DNA of 9,517 nt from Deltaproteobacteria bacterium (GCA_021159235.1 JAGGSF010000044.1:1-9517), one strand, 5' to 3'. Positions 1 to 7,334 are shown, numbered from the stretch's first letter. Made by a program: numbers and translations. Notes: generated by a model not told the origin, from the sequence alone.

Positions 1-1
1 G

Positions 2-1435
2 GAACTCAATGTGGATATAAAAAGGCATCCTCCTTCTTATTTTCTGGATGTTATCTCTAAAGCAAAATGTAACTTTATGTCTTTGGATTCTATAGGTGAT
101 AGATTGGTGAAAAGGGTATATAGAAGGTATGAGGAGAGGTTAAAGGAGAGTTATGCCCTTGATTTTGATGATCTTTTGTTGAATGTTATCGCTTTGTTTC
201 AAAAACCAGAGATAAGAAAAAAATATGAAAATAGGTTTAGATATGTACTGGTTGATGAGTTTCACGATACAAATCTTCCTCAGTATGAGTTGATAAAGCT
301 TCTTTCCCTTGGGACAGGGAAGGTGTGTGTGGTAGGAGATGAAGATCAATCAATCTATTCCTGGCGTGGTGCCAGAGTTGAAAATATGCGGAGATTTGTA
401 GAAGATTTTTCTGCTCATACAATAAAACTGGAAAGAAACTATCGTTCTACCAGGCCCATATTGAATCTGGCAAACGAGATCATCTCCCATAACAAAGAAA
501 GGATAGGGAAGGTATTGTTTACGGAAAAAGACGGTGGTGACATGCCTTACATAAGGATTTTTTTCTCTCGTGAAGAAGAGATTAAATTTGTTGTCAGTTA
601 TATCAAAAAAGAAAAGGATTTGAATGAGATAGCAGTGCTCTATCGCAATCAATATCTCTCCCGTCTTTTGGAAAGGGAGTTGATCTTGGAGAGAATACCT
701 TACAGACTGCTGGGAGGGGTGGGATTTTTTGAGAGAAAGGAGATAAAGGATGTTTTGAGTTTTATGAAGATTCTCGTCAACGACAGGGATGGTATTTCCT
801 TTCTGCGATCGGCATCCTGCATACCGAATATTGGGGAAAAGGCATGCCTTCAGGTAGAGAGATTGGTTAGAGAAGAAAAGATTTCCTATATAGAGGCGGC
901 AGGCAGACAGAAGAAGAAAGAGGTGAGAAACTATGCTTGTGTTATGAAAAAGCTACAGGAGAAAATATATAAAGGAAAGATAAGAGACTTCTTTGAAGAA
1001 CTGTTTGAACAAACGGGATATTTAGCCCAGCTGGATGAGGAGAGGAAGAAGAATGTAAAGGAGTTTATTGATTATGCGATAAGTTCTATAGAGGGTGAAG
1101 GTTTAACTGTAAGGGATTTTTTAAACAATATTGCACTTTTGGGGTATAAGAGAAACAGATTGAGAGACGAGAAGAATGCAGTGAATCTTATTACCATACA
1201 TTCTGCCAAGGGACTGGAATTTGATACAGTGTTTATCATAGATGTGGATGAAGGTATCCTTCCATCTAAGAGGAGTTTGGAGGAAGGAATATACAAAAGC
1301 AGTATAGAAGAAGAGAGAAGATTACTTTATGTTGCTATTACCAGAGCGCGTAAAAGGGTGTTTGTTTTGTCCGGAGGGAAACCTTCTGTTTTTATGCGAG
1401 AGATAGGCAAAGGACGGAACATTAGATGGTTGTGA
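2..1435 (+). CDS. UvrD/PcrA/Rep-type superfamily 1 DNA helicase, 5'-truncated by window edge
   Basis: ATP-dependent 3'-5' DNA helicase of repair or replication restart. The frame is open to the left edge (ELN precedes the GTG at 11), and the N-terminal part with Walker A lies outside the window, so GTG 11 is not a start. Counting from the Val at 11, the motifs seen are motif II LVDEFHDTN (residues 80-88), motif III VVGDEDQSIYSWRGA (107-121), motif IV ERNYRSTRP (141-149), motif V TIHSAKGLEFD (395-405) and motif VI EEERRLLYVAITRARK (433-448). Motif II has His (codon 263-265) where UvrD/PcrA normally has Gln. The protein ends about 26 residues after motif VI, so it lacks the longer C-terminal tail of full UvrD/PcrA. 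It converges on the RodZ-like gene with no spacer. The family is certain; the choice between UvrD, PcrA and Rep is not resolved. Confidence 0.95.
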   Translation, partial: ELNVDIKRHPPSYFLDVISKAKCNFMSLDSIGDRLVKRVYRRYEERLKESYALDFDDLLLNVIALFQKPEIRKKYENRFRYVLVDEFHDTNLPQYELIKLLSLGTGKVCVVGDEDQSIYSWRGARVENMRRFVEDFSAHTIKLERNYRSTRPILNLANEIISHNKERIGKVLFTEKDGGDMPYIRIFFSREEEIKFVVSYIKKEKDLNEIAVLYRNQYLSRLLERELILERIPYRLLGGVGFFERKEIKDVLSFMKILVNDRDGISFLRSASCIPNIGEKACLQVERLVREEKISYIEAAGRQKKKEVRNYACVMKKLQEKIYKGKIRDFFEELFEQTGYLAQLDEERKKNVKEFIDYAISSIEGEGLTVRDFLNNIALLGYKRNRLRDEKNAVNLITIHSAKGLEFDTVFIIDVDEGILPSKRSLEEGIYKSSIEEERRLLYVAITRARKRVFVLSGGKPSVFMREIGKGRNIRWL

Positions 1436-2245
1436 TCAGTAAACAGTAAATGAAATAGAAGATAGAAGTTTGTTTTTTTCATCTAAGATATCCACTCTCC
1501 AGTTTCCTTTCATTTTTTCTGTAATGAGCTTTCTACTCCAGGTGCGCCATCTCTTTCCCTCAACATGTAATGAAATTTCTTGTATTTCCTTTTGTTCGTG
1601 GTACCATACATGTTTAATTGTGCATCCTTTTCCTGCATCCTCGATTTCTGTGAAGCAGAATAGGGAAAAGGGTTTTTTGAAGACAAAACTTTTTTGGGGG
1701 GCCCTTGGCTCTCTATCCTGTATGCCTTTACAAATGCATATCCTTGCTACTTTCAGACTTACTTCTTCATTTTTATGAACGGAAGGGGATGGTTTTTGCA
1801 CGGAAGTGGTATTCGGTTCAGTAATTTTTGAAGGTTCCTGTGTAATAGTAATATTTGATTCTAAGGGAATGTTTTTTATATGATCTTTGGTTTTTTTCTT
1901 AGAGGGGACAGATAACCAGACTATCAGCAGTAAAGCTATTAAGGCTATAATGAGCCTTACAGTTTTCTTCTTATACTTTGGAGGTTCTGGTGGAGGCCTC
2001 TGAATCTCCTCTTTTTTCAAAACTTCGTTCTTGTAACGTTCAAGCACATCTTTTACAGAAAGCCCCAGGTATAAAGCATAACTGCGGAGATAACCCTGGG
2101 CATAGATTGAAGCTGGCAAGTCATTCCATCTATCTTCTTCTATTGCCTTTAGAGACCTGATGGGAATCCTTGTCTCTTCAGATAACGCTTCTAAGGAAAT
2201 ATTCTTCTTCTCTCTTTCTTTTTTTAGAAATGTTCCCAGTGTCAT
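1436..2245 (-). CDS. RodZ-like membrane protein: HTH_25 domain, one TM segment, DUF2914 C-terminal domain
   Basis: 269 aa. Residues 1-75 form a RodZ-type helix-turn-helix (HTH_25), beginning MTLGTFLKKEREKK and including the conserved pattern IYAQGYLRSYALYLGL at 47-62. In RodZ this cytoplasmic domain binds MreB and links the elongation machinery to the membrane. A proline-rich stretch (83-89) and basic residues (91-97) precede one hydrophobic segment at about 96-113, giving an N-in, C-out topology. A Ser/Thr/Pro-rich linker (about 125-160) follows. Residues 165-269 resemble DUF2914: FCFTEIED (196-203), IKHVWYHE (210-217), WRTWSRKLI (233-241) and GNWRVDILD (247-255). Typical RodZ proteins carry DUF4115 there instead. 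The start is fixed by an ATGA overlap with the preceding DUF4416 gene. This is the last gene of the minus-strand cluster. A shape-related role is inferred from the N-terminal domain only. Confidence 0.85.
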   Translation of the reverse strand: MTLGTFLKKEREKKNISLEALSEETRIPIRSLKAIEEDRWNDLPASIYAQGYLRSYALYLGLSVKDVLERYKNEVLKKEEIQRPPPEPPKYKKKTVRLIIALIALLLIVWLSVPSKKKTKDHIKNIPLESNITITQEPSKITEPNTTSVQKPSPSVHKNEEVSLKVARICICKGIQDREPRAPQKSFVFKKPFSLFCFTEIEDAGKGCTIKHVWYHEQKEIQEISLHVEGKRWRTWSRKLITEKMKGNWRVDILDEKNKLLSSISFTVY

Positions 2246-2799
2246 ATTTGCTTTAACTGTGATAGATATTTTTCTCTTATCTGTTTAAAAATTTCTCTTA
2301 TCCCTGGGCTGGCATAGTCAGGATACGTCCAGGACAGCGGTCTGAAGTCTTTATTCTGGTATATTAGTGTTAGATCTGCATAAACCCCATCTCTTAAATA
2401 GATGCGGTGAGTAAAATTTTTACCGGTGGCCAGAACCAATCTTTCGGCAGTTATGTATCCGGGGTCAATATTGGCTTGTCTCTTTTCCTCTTTGGAATAT
2501 TTCAACTCTACCTTGTTGGTTTCATGCTTTATCTCTGGTAGCGTTTCCGGGGGTATCTTTATTTCTGGTAGTGTTTCCGGGGATATCAGTTTTAGAAAAC
2601 TGATAAACTGTCGTTTCAGGGGTTTGCCCATCTCTTTGCAATAATAATCTGTAAAATTAAAGGGAAGAATTTCACTTGCAAAGTCTATCTGTCCAAATAT
2701 ACTGGAGAGCTCTTGCATCACAGCATTAAGAATTTCTTTTTCTTTGAATATTATGCTCATTATCAGTTTGACAGGCTTAGGTTTCTTTAGCTTACTCAT
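2242..2799 (-). CDS. DUF4416 family protein with internal 10-residue duplication
   Basis: 185 aa soluble protein of the uncharacterized DUF4416 family; no biochemical role is known to me. Recognised from KPVKLIMSIIF near the N-terminus, FGQIDFASEILPFNFTDYY (35-53), EMGKPLKRQFISF (56-68), ETNKVELKY (93-101), NIDPGYI (110-116), LVLATGKNFTHRIYLRDGVYA (121-141) and SWTYPDY (156-162). Residues 72-81 (ISPETLPEIK) are repeated as 82-91 (IPPETLPEIK), so the loop before the conserved TN is about ten residues longer than I expect for the family. The ATG overlaps the end of the mscS gene by 8 nt, and its stop overlaps the start of the RodZ-like gene, so translational coupling on both sides is likely. 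No strong Shine-Dalgarno sequence precedes it. Confidence 0.85.
   Translation of the reverse strand: MSKLKKPKPVKLIMSIIFKEKEILNAVMQELSSIFGQIDFASEILPFNFTDYYCKEMGKPLKRQFISFLKLISPETLPEIKIPPETLPEIKHETNKVELKYSKEEKRQANIDPGYITAERLVLATGKNFTHRIYLRDGVYADLTLIYQNKDFRPLSWTYPDYASPGIREIFKQIREKYLSQLKQI
2528..2587 (-). repeat. Two-copy 30-bp in-frame tandem repeat inside the DUF4416 gene
   Basis: Units at 2528-2557 and 2558-2587 are directly adjacent and differ at three positions (C/T, C/T and G/A on the + strand). They encode residues 82-91 and 72-81 of the DUF4416 protein. Two of the differences are silent and one gives Ser versus Pro. The exact multiple of three and the low divergence point to a fairly recent slippage or unequal-recombination duplication that keeps the reading frame. 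Confidence 0.9.
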
Positions 2800-3850
2800 T
2801 ATTTGTTTTACTCAAATACAGAGTCTGGGTTGGATAGGCGAATTCAATTCCTCGTTTTTCAAATTCCTCTTTAATTTTGAAGTTTATCTCCTGCTGAATA
2901 TCCATGTATTTATTGTAGCTTCTACCGATGATGTAATAGACTATCTCAAAGATAAGGCTGAAATCTCCATAGGAGAAAAAGTGCGCACGGTCAAAAATCG
3001 TATCATCAACACTTTCTATAATATCTCTGATTATACCGGGTATTTCCTTTAATTTTTCTAAACTGGTTTCATAGGTGACACCCAATCTGAAGACCACGCG
3101 GCGTTTATCCATTCTCTTGTAGTTATGCAGGCGTGAATTGGTAAGGTCGGTATTGGAAAAGACCAGTTCCTCTCCTCCCAGACTGCGTATTCTTGTGGTC
3201 TTGATACCAATGTGTTCAACAGTCCCTAAGTAACCGTCGATGGTGATAAAATCACCGATTTCAAATGGACGGTCAAAGAGTATGGCAAAGTAGCTGAACA
3301 GGTCTCCCAAAACTGTCTGAGCCGCTAAGGCAACTGCCACTCCTCCAATACCTAAGCCGGCAATTACTGCAGAGATTTTAAAACCGAGGTTATTCAGTAA
3401 AAAGACAACGCCCAAACCCCAGACAGTAACCTTTACTATGGGCATTATTGCCTTGATGTTGCGCTCTTTGGTTTCATCTTTTCCTTTCAGCCAGTAGTTT
3501 TCCAGTGCGTAGTTGATTATCTTTATCAAGAAGTAGATTCCAAAGATGGTTAAAAGGACTATTCCTAAGATGTCTATTCCCTTGTTTATAACAGGACTTA
3601 AGGTTAAACACCTGGTGCTTAGGTAAAAAGCACCAAAGTACAGCAGGGGAAGGATTGCCTTTTCAGTGGTATGAATCAGGAAATCATCTATGGTGGTTTT
3701 TGTTTTCTCCGCCCATCTCTTCAAACGTTTCACAAAGACAGTTTTGAATATCTGTATAATAAAAACAGAGACGAGGAAGGCTGCAATAAAGATAAGATAA
3801 TCTAAAATACGATTTTGGAGAAATGTTTGTTGCATAATACTGTTGAGCAT
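2792..3850 (-). CDS. MscS-family small-conductance mechanosensitive ion channel
   Basis: 352 aa inner-membrane channel that opens under membrane tension and releases solutes on hypo-osmotic shock. Hydrophobic segments lie at about 17-40, 66-85, 92-118 and 135-153. The glycine/alanine-rich pore helix follows at about 158-183 (AVIAGLGIGGVAVALAAQ). The MscS beta-domain signatures come next: FDRPFEIGDFITIDGYLGTV (192-211), IGIKTTRIRS (214-223), and SNTDLTNSRLHNY (232-244). The C-terminal alpha/beta domain ends with the family-typical GIEFAYPTQTLYL (334-346). The protein is longer than three-TM E. coli MscS and closer to mid-size homologues with extra N-terminal helices. Start at ATG 3850; Met6 (3835) is a possible alternative. 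It begins one base after the kinase stop and overlaps DUF4416 by 8 nt. Confidence 0.95.
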   Translation of the reverse strand: MLNSIMQQTFLQNRILDYLIFIAAFLVSVFIIQIFKTVFVKRLKRWAEKTKTTIDDFLIHTTEKAILPLLYFGAFYLSTRCLTLSPVINKGIDILGIVLLTIFGIYFLIKIINYALENYWLKGKDETKERNIKAIMPIVKVTVWGLGVVFLLNNLGFKISAVIAGLGIGGVAVALAAQTVLGDLFSYFAILFDRPFEIGDFITIDGYLGTVEHIGIKTTRIRSLGGEELVFSNTDLTNSRLHNYKRMDKRRVVFRLGVTYETSLEKLKEIPGIIRDIIESVDDTIFDRAHFFSYGDFSLIFEIVYYIIGRSYNKYMDIQQEINFKIKEEFEKRGIEFAYPTQTLYLSKTNNE

Positions 3851-3851
3851 T

Positions 3852-5366
3852 TTAGTTTCCCTCAGCGATTAAGTTAAGCAAATAGGATATATTCCCTTCA
3901 GGTGAACGACCTGTATCTATGATCACACCTTCACTTTTGGAGAGATGTTCAAATTCCTCCTTTTGTTTTACATATATCTCCCATCTTCCATCAGAAATCG
4001 TTTTTTTCTTCTCTCTCTTTCTCAATCTTTCTTTTATTTCTTTCTCCTTACATATTGTTTCTACAAAGATAGGTTTTATACCCAGTTTGGCAACCTCTCT
4101 TTTCAGTGTTTCTCTCTTTTCCTTTTTTCTATAGGTGGCATCTAATATTACATTTTGTCCCTGTTTTAATGCGTTCTTCGCTCTTTTTACCATTTCTGCA
4201 TAGGTTTTTTCTGTAATCTGTGGTGCATATATCCCCTCATTGTAGGAAGAAAATTCCCTTTTATAAGGAGAGAGGGATAAGAGTTCTTTTCTTACATAAT
4301 CAGAATGAAATACAGCGGAATTCAGTCTTTTGGCCAGTTCTTTGGCTATCGTTGTTTTTCCTGTTCCCGTTAAACCCATAATACAGAATAAGCGGGGTTT
4401 ATATCTTTCTGGAATATAGCTGTAGGATAGGTCAAAATACTGTCTGGAAGTCTCATCATTTGATTGAAAAGCATGAACCTTACCCCTTACATAAGCCCGA
4501 TAAATCTTATAAAATGGAAGAATGGATGGCAGGTTGTAGTCGTGGGAAAAATCCATGTAAGAAGATATGAAGTGTTGGGAAAGCTCTTTTTCATTATGAA
4601 AATCTAAGTCCATTGCTAAAAAGGCAACATCTGAAGCTGTGTCTGAATATCTGAATCGTTCGTTGAATTCTATACAATCGTATATGTATATATTATTATC
4701 CGTTATACAGATGTTTTTGGAATACAGATCGCCATGACAATCGCATATCTTCCCCTGTTTTATCCTTTCTGCAAACAGCTCTTTATTTTCCCTGTAAAAA
4801 TCATCTGTATATTTGAAGATAGCATCATATTGATGTTGTGTAATCAAATGGCCTATATAATCTTTAGTCTGCGCGAAGTTTTCATCCGTGTTGTTTTTAA
4901 TTACCTCTATTTTGCCAAATTTATCAATGTCTCTACTTCTTTCTGCCTTCTGGTGGAAATTGGAAATGATACATGCAATCTTTTCTACCATTTTTCTTGA
5001 AACCTTCTTTTCTTCCAGCAGTTTATCCATCATTCTTTCCTGCGGCATCTCTATCATCTTCACCGCATAATCTATTACTTTCCCCCTTCCATCTATGGTT
5101 ATATTACCACCATTGTTTTTTATGGGAACGACACCTAAATATATGCCGGGTGAAAGCCTTTTGTTTAGTTCCACCTCCTTAAAACAGAAATATCTTCTCT
5201 TCTCCAGTGTGGAGTAATCTAAAAAACCAAAGTTTACCGGTTTTTTTACCTTATAAGCATACTTTCCCGTTAAAAATACCCATGAAATGTGGGTCTGAAA
5301 GAGCTTGATGTGTTTTACCTCTTCAGGATATGCTTCCTTTTTCAACAGTGCTTCTACGATATCCAT
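3852..5366 (-). CDS. Two-domain predicted kinase: APH-like phosphotransferase plus P-loop (AAA_33/Zeta-like) kinase
   Basis: 504 aa. Residues about 1-320 are an aminoglycoside-phosphotransferase-like (COG2187-type) domain with ISWVFLTGKYAYKVKKPVNFGFLD (27-50), the Brenner-type catalytic motif HGDLYSKNI (211-219) and the metal-binding DCIEFNERFRYSD (230-242). Residues about 325-504 are a P-loop kinase domain with Walker A GLTGTGKTT (331-339), HSDYVRKEL (354-362), ILDATYR (407-413) and SDGRWEIY (458-465). This pairing is a recurrent bacterial architecture of unknown substrate, and antibiotic resistance should not be inferred. The frame is open to a GTG at 5399, but ATG 5366 has GGAGAG (5372-5377) five bases upstream, so I choose it. 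The gene overlaps the end of the RNase HII-QueH gene by 44 nt and ends one base before mscS. Confidence 0.9.
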   Translation of the reverse strand: MDIVEALLKKEAYPEEVKHIKLFQTHISWVFLTGKYAYKVKKPVNFGFLDYSTLEKRRYFCFKEVELNKRLSPGIYLGVVPIKNNGGNITIDGRGKVIDYAVKMIEMPQERMMDKLLEEKKVSRKMVEKIACIISNFHQKAERSRDIDKFGKIEVIKNNTDENFAQTKDYIGHLITQHQYDAIFKYTDDFYRENKELFAERIKQGKICDCHGDLYSKNICITDNNIYIYDCIEFNERFRYSDTASDVAFLAMDLDFHNEKELSQHFISSYMDFSHDYNLPSILPFYKIYRAYVRGKVHAFQSNDETSRQYFDLSYSYIPERYKPRLFCIMGLTGTGKTTIAKELAKRLNSAVFHSDYVRKELLSLSPYKREFSSYNEGIYAPQITEKTYAEMVKRAKNALKQGQNVILDATYRKKEKRETLKREVAKLGIKPIFVETICKEKEIKERLRKREKKKTISDGRWEIYVKQKEEFEHLSKSEGVIIDTGRSPEGNISYLLNLIAEGN

Positions 5367-6471
5367 GTTTTCTCTCCATAAGCGAGTATATACATCCACA
5401 GTAATTTTGTCTGTACATATTGAGTTTTTTTGAGAGCTCTACACTTTTCTTGAATCCATCCCTCTTTTTGAAATCTTCCTCCAGGAAGTTTACCCCAAAC
5501 TTTCCGGATAGAACCTCACCAATGTGGAAGATGCACTTTTCATCCTTCAAGGGGCTTACAGTCAAAGTGGTTGTAAAATATGGAACATGCATTTCTTCAG
5601 CCAATTTCACTGTTTCAAACATCCTCATTGCATAACACACCGTGCACCTCTTTCCCCTCTCCGGTTCATGCCTGTATATGTGGGTCATCTTGAACCATCT
5701 TCTAATGTCATATTTTCCTTCAATAAGTTTTAAATTCCACTTTTCAGCCAGTTTTCTTACTTCATCCAGTCTTCTTTCGTATTCCTTTCTGGGATGGATG
5801 TTCGGGTTATAGAAAAAGAGTGTTATATTGTTGAACCTGTTTTTCAGTCTTTCTACAACTGATGTAGCACAGGGACCACAGCAGACATGGAGGAGTATGC
5901 TATTTTCATTTCTTTTAACCATGGAAACGGGTTCAAAAGACAGGCGATGGAGGGGTGATACACCAAATCTTATAAGCATTTTCCTGTGCAGCTTTGTTCC
6001 GTAGGCCTTGTGTTTTTCAAACCTGTATTTCTGATACATATCGGAGAAGAGCATCATGAGTCTGTCTCGCCACACCTTGGCCAGTATGGAAGCAGCTGCA
6101 ATGGCATCTACCTTTTCATCGCCCTTTACAATTGTTTTGTATTTTATGGGCAAAGAAAAATTGTCCTTTCCATCTATGAGTAAAAAATCAGGTTTTTGGG
6201 GCATGTTTTCTATTGCTCTTTTTATGGCCATTTCCGTAGCCTTTACAATGCCTGCCTCATCTATCTCTCTATTTGAAGCCATCCCTATACCCCAGATCGT
6301 TTTCCTCTTTATTTTTTCATACAGCTTTTCTCTTGCCTGTGGAGATATACTCTTTGATTCTTTTAGAATGGGAAGATTCACACTGTCTGGTATAATTACG
6401 CAGGCTGCAACAACGGGACCTGCCCAGGGGCCCCTGCCTGCTTCATCTACACCACCTATTAGTTTTGCCAT
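5323..6471 (-). CDS. Ribonuclease HII - epoxyqueuosine reductase QueH fusion protein
   Basis: 382 aa, two complete enzymes in one frame. Residues 1-186 are RNase HII (rnhB type), which cuts RNA in RNA/DNA hybrids and single ribonucleotides in DNA. It has GVDEAGRGPWAGPVVAA (7-23), catalytic D9, E10, D100 (LLIDG) and D136 (AKVWRDR), IVKGD (114-118), AAASILAKV (125-133), HKAYGTKLH (154-162) and SPLHRLSFEPV (172-182). Residues about 190-366 are QueH (DUF208), which reduces epoxyqueuosine to queuosine in tRNA. It has LLHVCCGPC (193-201), FYNPNIHPRKEYERR (220-234), CTVCYAMRM (276-284), TTTLTVSPLKD (300-310), and NYCGCIYS (356-363), containing the cysteines expected for metal clusters. The linker is only a few residues. 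Met184 (5922) could in principle start QueH alone but has no Shine-Dalgarno. ATG 6471 overlaps the DUF89 gene by 13 nt. Confidence 0.93.
   Translation of the reverse strand: MAKLIGGVDEAGRGPWAGPVVAACVIIPDSVNLPILKESKSISPQAREKLYEKIKRKTIWGIGMASNREIDEAGIVKATEMAIKRAIENMPQKPDFLLIDGKDNFSLPIKYKTIVKGDEKVDAIAAASILAKVWRDRLMMLFSDMYQKYRFEKHKAYGTKLHRKMLIRFGVSPLHRLSFEPVSMVKRNENSILLHVCCGPCATSVVERLKNRFNNITLFFYNPNIHPRKEYERRLDEVRKLAEKWNLKLIEGKYDIRRWFKMTHIYRHEPERGKRCTVCYAMRMFETVKLAEEMHVPYFTTTLTVSPLKDEKCIFHIGEVLSGKFGVNFLEEDFKKRDGFKKSVELSKKLNMYRQNYCGCIYSLMERKHGYRRSTVEKGSIS
5372..5377 (-). promoter_or_regulatory. Shine-Dalgarno site fixing the start of the APH/P-loop kinase
   Basis: GGAGAG on the - strand with a 5-nt spacer to ATG 5366. 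The upstream in-frame GTG (5399) has no purine-rich site before it. The site lies inside the 3' end of the RNase HII-QueH coding region. Confidence 0.75.
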
Positions 6472-7334
6472 TCTCTCTTCTTGGAAAACACACGAGAAAG
6501 TAGTGGAAGATTCATGTAACGAGCAATCACACTACATTTTACGATGAATAGAAAGTAGATTCTACTGTCATCTACTTCAGATAAGGTTTCAAAGTTTCCC
6601 TGTCCTTTGGAGATAACAATATCTGCATTGTAAAACGCCTTTTTACATTTTTCACTGCACCGGGAGATGTCCAATCCCGGCATGGCACTACCACTGGAAA
6701 GTATTTCCCCTATATTCTGCATGTTTATAGCTTTCATTTCATCTACGGTGACATCGTTTATAATCGGTGCTTCCCTGCCTACCATCTTTATGTTTATTTC
6801 TGGATAAGTGTCTTTTATTGTCTGTAAAAGCAGTTTATCGAATACTATCTCTCCTGCATTGTCGGCAACAAAGAGAAGATTTTTTGCCTTTTTTAATTCT
6901 TCCATAAAGATTCTGGAATCATCAAGGGTTATTGTGACGGATAGGGATGTGTTTATGGCATCATCTACATCAAATTGCTCCATCTGCGAGCCAAAATCTA
7001 CTACATTTCCCGCTAAAGACAGTCTTACTGCTGTGTCTATGGGATTTTTTGATTCCTTGATTATTTTTTTTAGTTGAGGCAGGTAGGAAAAGGCAATCCT
7101 GGTAAACTTCTGTTTTACCTCTCTGTAGGGATCATCGTTGTTCAGCACCTTTTTTATGCACGAATATACACCTTCTGATATCACCGGTGGGGGTGCAGCA
7201 AAATCTACACTGGATAAATATCTTATAACGGATATTACCGCTTGCATCTTCTTTTCTTCGCTTGCTTTGATAATATCTGATGCTCTCAGGGCTTGATTCA
7301 TAAAACATAGAATGCATTCGGATTTTGCTTTCAT
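6459..7334 (-). CDS. DUF89 family (ARMT1-like) metal-dependent damage-control phosphatase
   Basis: 291 aa. DUF89 proteins are metal-dependent phosphatases proposed to hydrolyse damaged or excess phosphorylated metabolites; the substrate here is unknown. The N-terminal CxxCxxxQ pattern (C7, C10, Q14) marks the prokaryotic, COG1578-like subgroup. Other motifs are LSLAGNVVDFG (106-115), FVADNAGEIVFDKLL (155-169) with the probable metal ligands D158/N159, MVGREAPIINDVT (184-196), SKGQGNFETL (242-251) and FLFIVKC (261-267). All expected motifs are present, so it should be active. The open frame runs 100 codons further upstream to 7634, but that part is antisense to the hemB coding region and has no DUF89 similarity. 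ATG 7334, six residues before the CILC motif, is the natural start. It is the first gene of the minus-strand cluster and is divergent from hemB. Confidence 0.9.
   Translation of the reverse strand: MKAKSECILCFMNQALRASDIIKASEEKKMQAVISVIRYLSSVDFAAPPPVISEGVYSCIKKVLNNDDPYREVKQKFTRIAFSYLPQLKKIIKESKNPIDTAVRLSLAGNVVDFGSQMEQFDVDDAINTSLSVTITLDDSRIFMEELKKAKNLLFVADNAGEIVFDKLLLQTIKDTYPEINIKMVGREAPIINDVTVDEMKAINMQNIGEILSSGSAMPGLDISRCSEKCKKAFYNADIVISKGQGNFETLSEVDDSRIYFLFIVKCSVIARYMNLPLLSRVFSKKREWQN

Noticed and set aside
2585-2604. Perfect inverted repeat with 9-bp arms and a 2-nt loop
   Set aside because: It sits inside the DUF4416 coding region next to the tandem repeat, is AT-rich and has no T-tract. 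The 2-nt loop is too tight for a typical hairpin, so chance is likely.
3613-3635. Perfect 8-bp-arm hairpin with a 7-nt loop
   Set aside because: It lies in the middle of the mscS coding region with no following T-run and no gene boundary, so it is not a terminator.
3852-5366. Aminoglycoside resistance gene
   Set aside because: The APH-like fold is shared by many kinases; the COG2187-type domain fused to a P-loop kinase is not a known resistance enzyme, and no resistance or mobile context is present.
5367-5399. GTG start at 5399 for the APH/P-loop kinase
   Set aside because: No Shine-Dalgarno site precedes it, and ATG 5366 has GGAGAG at good spacing with the family-like N-terminus directly after it.
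5920-5922. Met184 as a separate QueH start
   Set aside because: There is no Shine-Dalgarno site upstream and no stop codon separates it from RNase HII; a minor internal start cannot be fully excluded.
6426-6435. GC-rich 10-bp palindrome AGGGGCCCCT
   Set aside because: It encodes the conserved GPWAGP stretch of RNase HII; codon content explains it.
6056-6547. 163-codon open frame on the + strand
   Set aside because: It is antisense to the RNase HII domain and the end of the DUF89 gene, and its composition is that of a reverse-strand shadow.
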